The notes below the pieces were generated by a model. It worked only from the letters and a program-made list of their open reading frames with translations. It made no database searches and was not told the DNA's origin. Both the position numbers and the translations under genes were made by a program. Source: Pseudochrobactrum sp. sp1633 (GTDB lineage: Bacteria > Pseudomonadota > Alphaproteobacteria > Rhizobiales > Rhizobiaceae). Taken from it: a stretch of 55,941 nt of DNA. Positions 1 to 8,441 of the stretch are shown here, piece by piece. The stretch is from assembly GCF_030376605.1 (NCBI RefSeq), contig NZ_JARRAE010000017.1, forward strand, positions 1 through 55,941. Reading direction: 5' to 3'. Numbering within the stretch: position 1 is the first letter of the stretch; the number at the start of each line of letters is the position of its first letter.

Positions 1-105
1 CCTGATTGGCTTTTGTGGCAGATGTCGATTCTGTTTTTCTGCTGAATATGGCAGCTGAGCAAACGCCCCTGCACGCCCTGAAAACCGGAGGTTTTTAATG
101 TTATT

Positions 106-129
106 TCCGCTTCGGGTGGACTTTTTTTG
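106..129 (+). terminator. Rho-independent terminator of a gene left of the window
   Basis: TCCGC (106-110) can pair with GTGGA (116-120) around a TTCGG loop, with one G-U pair, and seven Ts follow. It probably ends a plus-strand gene lying mostly outside the window. No convincing end of a coding frame could be fixed in bases 1-97. The stretch from 130 to 283 is AT-rich and should hold the promoter of the transporter operon. Confidence 0.5.
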
Positions 130-283
130 ATATTTAAGATATACATTTGAAATCAAATTCAATTTATCTGCATTTTCTTCGTGAAATTAAAATATAACAA
201 ATCACAATATCATGTAGATTTTATGTATTTATAAATACAAAAGGAGAATAGGTCTGTCGTAGTCGACAGGGTTAATTTTATAT

Positions 284-1516
284 ATGGTGATTTATACAAC
301 TGATGAGAGTATGAACGCGTCAAAGGCTGTAAAATTATCTTTAAAAGATGTTTTTAAAGTCTTTGGCGACAAGCCGGAAAAAGCAATGGATCAATTGCGT
401 TCCGGCAAGAGCAAGACCGATATCCACAAAGGCACAGGTTGCACCATCGGCGTTGATGCGGCGAGCTTTGAGATCATGGATGGCGAGATCTTCGTCATCA
501 TGGGATTGTCAGGCTCCGGCAAGTCTACTTTGCTCCGGTTGCTCAACCGGCTGATTGAGCCCACCTCCGGCACCATTGCCGTTGATGGCCGCGACATTAC
601 CCAAATGTCCAAACGCGAGCTGATCGACCTGCGTCGTCGCGATATGAGCATGGTCTTCCAGTCTTTCGCATTGCTTCCCAATCGTACAGTACTGAATAAT
701 GCCGCCTTTGGTCTGGAAGTTGCAGGCATGGCTGAGGCCGAGCGCCATGAACGTGCCATGAAAGCACTCACTGCAGTTGGTCTGGAACCCTATGCACAGA
801 GCATGCCCGATCAGCTTTCCGGCGGCATGAAGCAACGTGTCGGCCTTGCCCGCGCTCTGGCCAATGAGCCGACCATCCTGCTTATGGACGAGGCATTTTC
901 CGCGCTTGATCCCCTCATCCGCACCGAAATGCAGGATGAACTGATCCGCCTGCAATCGGAAAACAGCCGCACGATTATTTTCGTCAGCCACGATCTGGAC
1001 GAGGCTATGCGCATCGGCGACCGCATTTGCATCATGCAGCACGGCAAGGTTGTTCAGGTCGGCACGCCGGATGAGATTGTCTCCAATCCTGCCAACGATT
1101 ATGTGCGCTCCTTCTTCAAGAATGTGGATGTATCGCATGTGTTCACAGCCGGAGATGTCGCCCGCAAAACACAGCTGACAATTTTCGACCGTCAGGGTGT
1201 TTCTGCCGCTTCCGCACTGGAGCAGATGGAAAAAACCGGGCGCGACACGGCAATCATTGTCGGCCGTGACCGCAGCTATCACGGCATGATCAGTCAGGAC
1301 AGCCTGATTGAAAAGGTCAAAGCCAAATCGCTGCATCCCTACAGGGAAGCCTTTTTGAGCGACATCACGCCTATTGAAGCAAGCGAACCGCTTTCCAACG
1401 TGCTTGGCCGCGTTGCAGAGAGCCGCTGGCCGGTTCCGGTTATTGATGAAAAAAACCGATATGTCGGCGCGATTTCCAAATCAGCATTGCTGGAAACGCT
1501 CGACCGCGCTGGTTGA
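284..1516 (+). CDS. Betaine/choline ABC transporter ATP-binding protein (ProV/ChoV type)
   Basis: Cytoplasmic ATPase that drives import of a quaternary amine (glycine betaine, proline betaine or choline). The 410-residue protein has Walker A GLSGSGKST near residue 74, the signature LSGGMKQR near 178, Walker B ILLMDEAFSALDP near 198, and the switch histidine in VSHDLDEA. About 130 C-terminal residues form the CBS-like regulatory tail typical of ProV. The permease follows after 20 bases and the binding protein after that, all on one strand. The start is uncertain: 284 and an in-frame ATG at 311 both lack a strong ribosome-binding site. In rhizobia the related ChoXWV system prefers choline, so the substrate cannot be set by sequence alone. 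Confidence 0.93.
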   Translation: MVIYTTDESMNASKAVKLSLKDVFKVFGDKPEKAMDQLRSGKSKTDIHKGTGCTIGVDAASFEIMDGEIFVIMGLSGSGKSTLLRLLNRLIEPTSGTIAVDGRDITQMSKRELIDLRRRDMSMVFQSFALLPNRTVLNNAAFGLEVAGMAEAERHERAMKALTAVGLEPYAQSMPDQLSGGMKQRVGLARALANEPTILLMDEAFSALDPLIRTEMQDELIRLQSENSRTIIFVSHDLDEAMRIGDRICIMQHGKVVQVGTPDEIVSNPANDYVRSFFKNVDVSHVFTAGDVARKTQLTIFDRQGVSAASALEQMEKTGRDTAIIVGRDRSYHGMISQDSLIEKVKAKSLHPYREAFLSDITPIEASEPLSNVLGRVAESRWPVPVIDEKNRYVGAISKSALLETLDRAG

Positions 1517-1536
1517 GCTGAAATGGACGAATAAAT

Positions 1537-2448
1537 ATGGATATGAATTTTAGTATCGGCAAAGGCGCCGATATCACCGTGAATTACATTCTCGACCATT
1601 TCACGCCGGCGCTGGATATGATTGCAGCCGTAATCGGCTTTGTGACGGATGGTATTCAAAACAGTCTTCTGGCAATACCGGCACCGGCAGGCATTGTCAT
1701 TCTCACACTGTTATCGCTGTGGCGTGTCGGCTGGAAATTTGCAATTTTTACAGTGCTGGCCTTAGCGCTTGTCGATCATATGGGGCTGTGGTCCGGTATG
1801 ATGGAAAGCCTTTCTCTGGTTTTGGCGGCAACCATCATTGCGATTGTTATCGGCATTCCGCTTGGTATTGCTATGGCGCGCAGTGAAACGCTTGCAGCAC
1901 TCATCCGCCCTGCCCTTGATCTGATGCAGACTATGCCTGCCTTTGTTTATCTCATTCCGGCGGCCATGTTCTTCGGTCTCGGCGCAGTGCCCGGCACGAT
2001 TGCGACAGTGATTTTTGCAATGCCGCCGGTTGTGCGCCTGACCAATCTGGGTATCCGGCAAGTGCATGGAGAGTTCGTTGAGGCCGGTCTTGCCTTTGGT
2101 TGCACGGCCAGACAACTGCTGTTCAAAGTACAGCTTCCCAATGCTCTTCCGTCCATCATGACCGGCATCAACCAGACTATTATGCTGTCGCTGTCGATGG
2201 TGGTCATCGCCTCGATGATTGGCGCGGGCGGTCTTGGCAACACAGTGCTCACCGGTATTCAGCGTCTTGATGTCGGCACCGGCTTTGAGGGCGGTCTGGC
2301 TGTGGTCATTCTGGCCGTGGTGCTCGACCGCATTACCCAGAGCTTTGGTAACCCGCAACCTAGCCTGCTGAAACGCCTTGCTGCTTTCAAAAAACAGCCA
2401 AAAACCAATTCTGCAAATACGTCATCTCTGCAAAAGCAGGAAGCATAA
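1537..2448 (+). CDS. Betaine/choline ABC transporter permease (ProW/ChoW type)
   Basis: Inner-membrane permease of the importer encoded around it, 303 residues. Several hydrophobic segments are evident, starting with one near residues 40-60. The binding-protein-dependent permease loop (EAGLAFGCTARQLLFKVQLP, about 186-205) is the surface that contacts the ATPase. The N-terminal part before the conserved core is short, as in ChoW/OpuAB rather than the long ProW of enterobacteria. It lies 20 bases after the ATPase gene and 32 bases before the binding-protein gene, so co-transcription is very likely. Confidence 0.93.
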   Translation: MDMNFSIGKGADITVNYILDHFTPALDMIAAVIGFVTDGIQNSLLAIPAPAGIVILTLLSLWRVGWKFAIFTVLALALVDHMGLWSGMMESLSLVLAATIIAIVIGIPLGIAMARSETLAALIRPALDLMQTMPAFVYLIPAAMFFGLGAVPGTIATVIFAMPPVVRLTNLGIRQVHGEFVEAGLAFGCTARQLLFKVQLPNALPSIMTGINQTIMLSLSMVVIASMIGAGGLGNTVLTGIQRLDVGTGFEGGLAVVILAVVLDRITQSFGNPQPSLLKRLAAFKKQPKTNSANTSSLQKQEA

Positions 2449-2480
2449 CGTATAAAAACCTAAACCTTAAAGGAGAAGAT

Positions 2481-3347
2481 ATGTTCGGGAAACTGACACG
2501 TCTAAGCCTGGCGGCATTGCTGGCGGGAACTATGGCAACTTCAGCATTTGCTGCGGGAGATGCCAAAGTGGTGAAACTGGGCTGGGCACCTTGGTCCGAT
2601 GCCGAGTTCGTTACCAAACTTGCCGCTAAACTTATTCAGGATAATCTGGATCAGAAAGTTGAACTGGTACAGACAGATGTTGCACCACTTTATCAGGGTG
2701 TGAGCCGTGGTGATCTTGATGCCATGATGATGGCTTGGTTGCCTGCAACACATGCTGACTATTACAAGCGCGTTGAAGGTAAAGTGGAAGATCTGGGCCC
2801 GCTCTATGAAGGTGCCAAACTGGGTTGGGTTGTTCCCGCTTCTGTGCCTGAGAGCGATATCAAGTCGATCGAAGATTTGAAAAAGGCCGATATTCACGAA
2901 AAGCTGAAAGGCCAAATTCAGGGTATTGATCCGGGTGCCGGTCTGACACGTTTGTCTGAAGAGGCTGTGAAAGCCTATGGCCTGAATTACAAACTGCAGA
3001 TTTCCAGTGAAGCGGCCATGCTCACAACGGTTGACCGTGCAACCCGCTCGGACGGCTGGTTTGTAGCCACGGCTTGGAGTCCGCACTGGATGTTCGGTAA
3101 ATATAAGCTGCGTTATCTGGAAGACCCGAAAGGTGCTCTTGGCGCAGCCGAGCATGTGAATGCCCTCGCCCGTAAAGGCTTTAAGGCAGACAATCCGAAA
3201 GTCGCCTCGCTGCTGGAAAAGATGAATATCCCGCTGGCAGACCTCGAAAAAGCGATGTTTGAGGCTCAGGAAACCTCTTATGATAAGGCTGTCGACAAAT
3301 ATATCGCCGATAATCCTGATCGTATCAAAGAGTGGCTGGCAGAATAA
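2481..3347 (+). CDS. Periplasmic betaine/choline-binding protein (ProX/ChoX/OpuAC type)
   Basis: Substrate-binding subunit of the importer, 288 residues, with a signal peptide (about 1-24, cut after SAFA). The OpuAC fold is recognisable from GWAPWSDAEF at the mature N-terminus and MAWLPATHADY near residue 84. A later WSPHWMF supplies further tryptophans of the aromatic cage that holds a trimethylammonium group. An excellent ribosome-binding site (AAAGGAGAAGAT) precedes the ATG. It is the last gene of the operon and a terminator lies 22 bases downstream. ChoX versus ProX specificity is not resolved here. Confidence 0.92.
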   Translation: MFGKLTRLSLAALLAGTMATSAFAAGDAKVVKLGWAPWSDAEFVTKLAAKLIQDNLDQKVELVQTDVAPLYQGVSRGDLDAMMMAWLPATHADYYKRVEGKVEDLGPLYEGAKLGWVVPASVPESDIKSIEDLKKADIHEKLKGQIQGIDPGAGLTRLSEEAVKAYGLNYKLQISSEAAMLTTVDRATRSDGWFVATAWSPHWMFGKYKLRYLEDPKGALGAAEHVNALARKGFKADNPKVASLLEKMNIPLADLEKAMFEAQETSYDKAVDKYIADNPDRIKEWLAE

Positions 3348-3369
3348 TATCAGTCTGAAGAGCATAATA

Positions 3370-3396
3370 CGGCGGTGCTTATGCGCCGCCGTTTTT
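3370..3396 (+). terminator. Terminator of the betaine/choline transporter operon
   Basis: GGCGGTGC pairs with GCGCCGCC around a short TTAT-type loop and five Ts follow. It stands directly after the binding-protein gene. Confidence 0.8.
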
Positions 3397-3499
3397 AATT
3401 CTGGTATGCTCTGTTCATATTTAAAATGCTGACATCGCTTCAGGGGAATGGTAAAGCACTGCGCAGATCATATTTGTCCTGCAATGAAAAGGTGATGTT

Positions 3500-3595
3500 A
3501 TGAGTATGATACAGTGGGTATTTCTTATTCAGGGTATTATCGCTTTCGGTTTGGCCGGTTGCGTTGCCTATGTTGTTCTGACCCGCAAACGCTGA
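3500..3595 (+). CDS. Small single-pass membrane peptide, 31 residues
   Basis: A 31-codon frame (MSMIQWVFLIQG...YVVLTRKR) with a good Shine-Dalgarno sequence, AAGGTGAT, just before its ATG. The product would be one transmembrane helix (about residues 4-26) ending in a positive TRKR tail, which places the C-terminus in the cytoplasm. Its stop is 10 bases before the GTG of the pentapeptide-repeat gene, so the two are probably co-translated. I recognise no family. It could be a membrane regulator, a type-I-toxin-like peptide or a subunit anchor; none of these is shown. Confidence 0.55.
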   Translation: MSMIQWVFLIQGIIAFGLAGCVAYVVLTRKR

Positions 3596-3605
3596 CAGCA
3601 GCCCT

Positions 3606-4250
3606 GTGGTTGCCGCGCTATTAAACCAAATTACCGATGGTACCCGCAATTTCAGCGGGCAACGATTTGACGGACTGGATCTTTCCGGCAGTGATCTGTC
3701 CGAATGCATTTTTACAGATTGCACATTCACCGGTTGTAATCTGAAAGCTGCGGTAATCACCGATACGCAGTTTAATAAATGCAGGCTCAGCGGTGTAAAC
3801 CTGTCCAATATTGACGGGACTACCGCACAGTTTCACAATTGCGATCTGTCCAATACCCTGTGGAACCGCTCAAACCTGAACGGTGCCAAATTCGCTCAAT
3901 CCAAGCTCACCGGTGCAGATTTCACCGATTGCAGCCTAATCGGCACGGATTTTGAAGAATGTCTGCTGGTGGCCGCGTTTCTGCCCCGCGCTTCTTTTCG
4001 TAATAAAACGCTGACCAATATGGATTTCAGCGAAGCCGATCTCAGAGAATGTGATTTCCGAGATACTGTTTTTCACGACTGCCGTATGCGTGGTGCAACG
4101 CTGCGCCTGAGCAAATTCAAAGGCGCTGATCTGCGTGGTTGCGATCTGGGCAGCCTGACATTCCACGATGCCGCCGTTTTAAAAGGTGCCATCATCTCAA
4201 AGAGTCAGGCAACGGATATTCTCAGCGGCATCGGTCTGCTGGTTCTGTAG
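3606..4250 (+). CDS. Pentapeptide-repeat protein
   Basis: 214 residues built of A(D/N)LXX-type pentapeptides from about residue 18 to 190 (FDGLDLSGSDLSECIF, LNGAKFAQSKLTGADF, FKGADLRGCDLGSL). These fold into a right-handed quadrilateral beta-helix. A small break near residues 120-135 (LPRASFRNKTLTNMDF) interrupts the register. The length and the non-repeat C-terminal helix (ATDILSGIGLLVL) resemble Qnr/MfpA DNA-mimic proteins, but homology to those was not tested. There is no signal peptide, so it is cytoplasmic. The start is GTG with a weak ribosome-binding site, 10 bases after the small peptide gene. It converges on the ankyrin gene, 6 bases away. Confidence 0.88.
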   Translation: MVAALLNQITDGTRNFSGQRFDGLDLSGSDLSECIFTDCTFTGCNLKAAVITDTQFNKCRLSGVNLSNIDGTTAQFHNCDLSNTLWNRSNLNGAKFAQSKLTGADFTDCSLIGTDFEECLLVAAFLPRASFRNKTLTNMDFSEADLRECDFRDTVFHDCRMRGATLRLSKFKGADLRGCDLGSLTFHDAAVLKGAIISKSQATDILSGIGLLVL

Positions 4251-4256
4251 AAGAGT

Positions 4257-4937
4257 TTAATTTTCCAGCACAGCAACGATTTCAGTGAAGCCGCGCTTTT
4301 TAGCATGCTCAAGAGCATTCACGCCTTCATTATCAGTAATTGAGAGGTTGGCACCGGCAGCTTTCAGCAGCTTTACAATCTCCACATGCTCCGGCCCGCC
4401 GTCGCTCAGGATCACCGCCTCAATCAATGCTGTCCAGCCGAGGCGATTGATGTAGTCGACATTGATACCCGCTTCTATCAGCGTGCGCACAGTTTCCACA
4501 TGCCCGCGCTCTGATGCAGGAATAAGTGCAGTGCCACCAAAACGGTTGGTGCTTTTAAGATCGGCGCCGTGGGAGAGCGTCATCTTCAGAATTTCCAGAT
4601 GTCCGCGCGCACCGGCATAAAGATATGGGCTATCCTGTATCATGTCTTTGGCATTCACATCGGCACCGGCATCAATCAGTGCTTTGGCGGTTTCAACCTG
4701 ATTATTATGGGTTGCAACCAGCAATGCCGTTTGTCTGTGGTCATTGCGGGTATCAACATTCACACCCGTTTTGAGCAGGGTTTGGATTGTCGCCACATCA
4801 CCGGAAGCCGCAGCCTCCAATAATTTGCGCTCATTGCTTCCCGATGCAGACATTGCAACTCCCGTTAATGTCAAAATTAATCCGGCAATAAGCAGAGCAT
4901 TTCTGAAAATAGTCCGGCCAGAGAAAATATAAGCCAT
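4257..4937 (-). CDS. Exported ankyrin-repeat protein
   Basis: 226 residues with an N-terminal hydrophobic signal (about 12-31, ALLIAGLILTLTGVAMSASG) and then about five ankyrin repeats. These are recognised by the DxxxxTALLVATHNNQVETAKALIDAGADVN pattern repeated roughly every 33 residues. It is probably periplasmic and binds an unknown partner protein. ATG 4937 was chosen over a GTG three bases upstream because GGAGAGG lies at the right distance only for the ATG. Ankyrin proteins of this size often accompany catalases in proteobacteria, but no catalase is nearby. Function unknown. Confidence 0.85.
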   Translation of the reverse strand: MAYIFSGRTIFRNALLIAGLILTLTGVAMSASGSNERKLLEAAASGDVATIQTLLKTGVNVDTRNDHRQTALLVATHNNQVETAKALIDAGADVNAKDMIQDSPYLYAGARGHLEILKMTLSHGADLKSTNRFGGTALIPASERGHVETVRTLIEAGINVDYINRLGWTALIEAVILSDGGPEHVEIVKLLKAAGANLSITDNEGVNALEHAKKRGFTEIVAVLEN

Positions 4938-4960
4938 CACCCTCTCCTCATTGAAGAGTC

Positions 4961-5001
4961 ATTATTAAAAATACCGCCGCCTCTGAAACAGAAGCGGCGG
5001 T
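4961..5001 (-). terminator. Terminator of the HbpS/GlcG-like gene
   Basis: A 12-base stem (CCGCCGCCTCTG with CAGAAGCGGCGG, one G-U pair, AAA loop) is followed on the minus strand by TATTTTTAATAA. It sits just after the stop of the minus-strand gene at 5010. Confidence 0.8.
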
Positions 5002-5009
5002 GGTTATCT

Positions 5010-5495
5010 TTATTTCAACTGGTCTTTTACCTTATCCAGAGCTGCTACTGCGCAGGCTTCATCCAGATGACCGCCCGGTGCACCGCCAACGCCAACTGCA
5101 CCAATCGTTACATCACCAATTTTCACCGGCACACCGCCACCAAGAACGAGGAAGCCCGGAATATTGGCCAGTTCTGCCGCTGTCGGGTTTTTCTGAATGT
5201 TTTCAGCCATTACACCGGTTGGCATGCGGGAAGACGCCGAGGTGAATGCCTTGGCAGTGGCTGCTGCAGGCGTATGCGCACCGGCATTATCGGCACGCAT
5301 CAAGCTGCGCAATACACCGGCGCGGTCAACCACAGCCACGGCAACATTGTAACCCTTAGCAGAGCAGGCAGCGATTGTTTCATTGGCAATGTCTACTGCA
5401 AGGTTGAGCGGCATGTTTTTTTCCTGCAAAACCTGTGCGGATGCAGCTGAAGTCAGAACAAGCGCCGCAGCACCGGCAAACAAAATGCGTTTCAT
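5010..5495 (-). CDS. Secreted HbpS/GlcG-like protein (DUF336 family)
   Basis: 161 residues. A clear signal peptide (MKRILFAGAAALVLTSAASA) is followed by a complete DUF336 domain: LAVDIANETIAAC, VAVVDRAGVLRSLMRADNA, the alanine-rich helix and the glycine-rich end VGVGGAPGGHLDEACA. The family includes GlcG and the haem-binding HbpS of Streptomyces. The ATG at 5495 has AGGAGA upstream; the frame extends further but without a site. It follows the response-regulator gene by 96 bases on the same strand, downstream of a membrane histidine kinase. In Streptomyces the secreted HbpS modulates the adjacent kinase SenS, so a sensing accessory role is plausible. Haem binding itself is not shown. Confidence 0.88.
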   Translation of the reverse strand: MKRILFAGAAALVLTSAASAQVLQEKNMPLNLAVDIANETIAACSAKGYNVAVAVVDRAGVLRSLMRADNAGAHTPAAATAKAFTSASSRMPTGVMAENIQKNPTAAELANIPGFLVLGGGVPVKIGDVTIGAVGVGGAPGGHLDEACAVAALDKVKDQLK

Positions 5496-5591
5496 AATCG
5501 TCTCCTGATTGTTGGCGAAAGCAACCGGCTTTCTGAAAAACAATCTAACGCAATGATGAAATGTGCTGAATCCGCGATACTCCCGAACACT

Positions 5592-6206
5592 CTAGGTAGT
5601 ATTACGGATCCCTGCGCCACTGGCGGATAATTGCAACCGTACAAAATCAGCCACAGAGCTGGTTTCAAGTTTTTCGCCAATATTGGCGCGATGCGCATCA
5701 ATCGTGCGCACAGAAATATTGAGTGCCGCAGCAATCTCTTTGCTGCCAAAACCTTTGCAGATCAGATCAAAAATTTCATGCTCACGCTCGGTCAGGCCGG
5801 AGAGCAGCTTTTGTGCTTCACCGCGTTCCAGAATTTTGTCCAGCTCTTGAGAGGCAGCCTCCAATGCTTCCAGCAACACCTGTTCATCAACAGGTTTGGA
5901 CAGAAAATCCAGAATACCGGCCTTGAAGGCACGGCGGCAGGCATTGATATCCCCGTGACCGGTAATCATGATGGCTGGCCAGTCAATGCCACGTTCATGC
6001 AGTTTTTGTTGCAATTGCAGGCCACTGATCATCGGCATACGCAAATCCAGTATCAGACAGCCGGGCTTTTGCGGATCAACATGCGCCAGAAATGTCGCCG
6101 GATCGCGAAATGTCTCAACGCGCATGCCATAGGTGTGCAACAGCAGCGACAGTGCTTCCCGCACGGCTTCGTCATCATCAATCAGATAGATATTGAGATT
6201 TTTCAT
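5592..6206 (-). CDS. Two-component response regulator, FixJ/NarL (LuxR-HTH) type
   Basis: 204 residues. The receiver domain (1-120) has the acidic pocket LIDDDEA, the phospho-acceptor Asp54 in LILDLRMP and the conserved Lys104 in LSKPVDE. A linker leads to a LuxR-type helix-turn-helix (about 140-200, LTEREHEIF...GSKEIAAALNISVRTIDAHR). Layout and linker are most like FixJ. The kinase stop codon TGA overlaps this ATG (TGATG), so the two are translationally coupled and form a cognate pair. Start 6206 was taken over a TTG one codon upstream. Confidence 0.93.
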   Translation of the reverse strand: MKNLNIYLIDDDEAVREALSLLLHTYGMRVETFRDPATFLAHVDPQKPGCLILDLRMPMISGLQLQQKLHERGIDWPAIMITGHGDINACRRAFKAGILDFLSKPVDEQVLLEALEAASQELDKILERGEAQKLLSGLTEREHEIFDLICKGFGSKEIAAALNISVRTIDAHRANIGEKLETSSVADFVRLQLSASGAGIRNTT

Positions 6207-7873
6207 CAATCTGCTTTCTGCAATGGTGCTGCTTCAGGAATGACCATCGTAAAGACCGCGCCACCACCCGCAAGATTGGCAGCAGAAATCTCCCCGCCGA
6301 TCCGCTCAATCAATGTTGCGCAAAGCGATAGCCCCAGCCCCATGCCACCGTTACGCGTGGTAAAGAACGGCTCAAACAAACGCGGCAGAATATCGTCCGC
6401 AATACCATCACCATTATCCGTAACAGTAACAATCACCAGCCCGTTCCGGCTTATAGCATTCAATATGACCTGTTTTTCAGCCCTGCTTGATTGCGCAAGA
6501 CTATCCGCTGCGTTGCGGATCAGATTATACAAGACCTGCTCCATCTCAACGGCATCAGCAATGATGACCGGAGAGGTTTTTTCTGTTTGCTGATGCAAAG
6601 TAATATGGCGCTGCGCCAGATCTGTGTGCAGTAATTCACTCACATCACGAATAATCTGGTTAATCTCTGTGCGTTTGCGCTGCGGTTCATGATTGCTCAT
6701 ATAGCTGCGCATGCGCTGCAAAATCTCACCGGCACGCGAGGCCTCGCGCACATTGGCGGTGAGTGCCTGCCTGAGCAGCGCCGGATGTTCGCCTGACGTT
6801 TCAAGGCGCAAGGCCGCCTGACTTTGGCTCAACAATGCGGTGAGCGGCTGTGTCAGCTCATGGGCAATACCCGATGCCAGTTCACCCATAGCATTCACCC
6901 TCGCCGCGTGGGCAAGCCGTGTTTCATGCTCCAGCAGGGAGGCTTTTTGCTCAGCTTGTCGTGCCATTTGCACGGAGCGCCATAGCCAATAACCGGAAAC
7001 CAAAGCAATCAAAGACAGAACGGCAAACAGTACCGTGCGCAACGGATCAACAACTTCCGTCAGTGCCATAGGCCTGCTTAAAGTTAAAAGAACCGGCTGG
7101 TTCTGACTGTCGATAAATTGAGAGAAAACCGGCTGCTCCAGAAGGGCAGAAGCCTGTTCATGCGTGTCCGACTGCTGTTTGAGCACTGTCTGCCCGTCGA
7201 TTTTCAATGTCAGATCAGCCCAGACCGGCCGTTCATCCGGCTCGATCATCAAGGCCGGATTGATTGCCATAATAATCGCATAGCCGGGATTGGAATTATC
7301 TGATTTCTTGCCCAGATAATACCGGTCAGGGGTCGTTGCGGATATATAGCTGCGCACCTCACCCGGCTTCTGATCTATGATTTGCGGAGCAAAATCCGCC
7401 GCAACACTCGCATGTTCTGTCTCTTCCACCATCAGAACAGGCTTCATAGTAATGTCTGCTCCCTCGCGGTTCAGCAGCAGAACATCAATCACGGTAATAC
7501 GCGGATAAAACCGGATAATATTGCGCGACACCTGCCGCAAAGCATCTACCGGCGGCGGATTGGCCGCAAGGATCAGGGCATTCAGGCTGGTGAGATGCGC
7601 ATCATGCTGCGCTGCGCGTTGCGAGAGGACACGATGCAATGCAGTGCCGGTCAGCTTCACCTCGTCACGCGCCTGATTTATGCTCTGGCGTGCAGAAATC
7701 GCCACAAACAGCAGCACCATGACAAGCCAGATCACAAACAGAGTTAAATATGATCGCAATGCCCGTTTTTTCTGCTGCAAAATTGAATCCCGCTTTTGTG
7801 CCTGTGATTTTATCCTGTTATCGCTGGCATAATATAATGAAACGCGCAATGCACCTGCGGAAAACTTCTTCAT
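6206..7873 (-). CDS. Membrane sensor histidine kinase
   Basis: About 555 residues. TM1 lies near residues 43-62 and TM2 near 281-300; they enclose a periplasmic sensor region of about 220 residues that I cannot assign to a named domain. The HisKA box contains the phospho-histidine in GELASGIAHELTQPL (about 339). The HATPase domain shows the N box (LIRNAADSL), G1 (DNGDGI), F (FEPFFTTR) and G2 (GGMGLGLSL). The kinase core is of NtrB/FixL type. The ATG at 7873 and a GTG at 7876 are both possible and neither has a strong site. It forms one unit with the regulator and probably with the secreted DUF336 protein. Confidence 0.92.
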   Translation of the reverse strand: MKKFSAGALRVSLYYASDNRIKSQAQKRDSILQQKKRALRSYLTLFVIWLVMVLLFVAISARQSINQARDEVKLTGTALHRVLSQRAAQHDAHLTSLNALILAANPPPVDALRQVSRNIIRFYPRITVIDVLLLNREGADITMKPVLMVEETEHASVAADFAPQIIDQKPGEVRSYISATTPDRYYLGKKSDNSNPGYAIIMAINPALMIEPDERPVWADLTLKIDGQTVLKQQSDTHEQASALLEQPVFSQFIDSQNQPVLLTLSRPMALTEVVDPLRTVLFAVLSLIALVSGYWLWRSVQMARQAEQKASLLEHETRLAHAARVNAMGELASGIAHELTQPLTALLSQSQAALRLETSGEHPALLRQALTANVREASRAGEILQRMRSYMSNHEPQRKRTEINQIIRDVSELLHTDLAQRHITLHQQTEKTSPVIIADAVEMEQVLYNLIRNAADSLAQSSRAEKQVILNAISRNGLVIVTVTDNGDGIADDILPRLFEPFFTTRNGGMGLGLSLCATLIERIGGEISAANLAGGGAVFTMVIPEAAPLQKAD

Positions 7874-7940
7874 CACACAAGTGTGGGCTTGTCAGCACTT
7901 TGAACTAAGTCGATAAAACGCATCCGGTTTGGAGGATGAA

Positions 7941-8438
7941 ATGATTAATTTGCAACCCGTCAGTAGAACAGATGCAACAGAACTAATCGCGGGCAATCTT
8001 GCCAGCCGCGACCATCATCATCCGTGGATGCGCAATTTTACCGATCAGGCCGGTTTTGAAGACTGGTTTGCCAATCTGCAAAGCAGCGCTTCGCAAGCGC
8101 TTGTTGTACGCGATGCGCAGAGTGGCAAGATTGCCGGCGTCTTTACCTTCAGCCAGATTTTTATGAAGGCCTTTTGCAGTGCCTATTTGAGCTATTACGG
8201 CATGGTGCAACTGGCCGGTCGCGGTCTGATGACCGAAGGTCTGAAGCAGACTGTAGTTTATGGTTTCAACGAGATCGGCCTGCACCGGATTGAGGCCAAT
8301 ATCCAGCCGGACAATCTGCGCTCCCTCGCCCTTGCTGAACGCGCGGGCTTTCACAAAGAAGGCTTCTCACCGCGCTATCTGCATATTAACGGCGACTGGC
8401 GCGACCATGAACGCTGGGCGATTATAAACGATAAATAA
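7941..8438 (+). CDS. GNAT acetyltransferase, RimJ/RimL-like
   Basis: 165 residues with the GNAT fold of ribosomal-protein N-acetyltransferases: LISYYGMVQLAGRGLMTEGL-type acetyl-CoA binding region in the middle, then EIGLHRIEANIQPDNLRSLALAERAGF and a C-terminal YLHINGDWRDHERWAI, which is the usual RimJ ending. It probably acetylates the N-terminal amine of a protein; the substrate is unknown. The start at 7941 has GGAGG five bases upstream, while the longer frame begins with a TTG inside that region. It converges on the GFA-fold gene with a gap of three bases. Confidence 0.88.
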   Translation: MINLQPVSRTDATELIAGNLASRDHHHPWMRNFTDQAGFEDWFANLQSSASQALVVRDAQSGKIAGVFTFSQIFMKAFCSAYLSYYGMVQLAGRGLMTEGLKQTVVYGFNEIGLHRIEANIQPDNLRSLALAERAGFHKEGFSPRYLHINGDWRDHERWAIINDK

Positions 8439-8441
8439 GCA

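Noticed and set aside
509-1336. Long minus-strand frame opposite the transporter ATPase
   Set aside because: It is antisense to a clear ATPase, has no family resemblance, and its length is explained by the codon bias of the real gene.
5631-6593. 320-residue plus-strand frame opposite the kinase and regulator
   Set aside because: Both opposite genes have full motifs, and the frame has no domain or ribosome-binding site.
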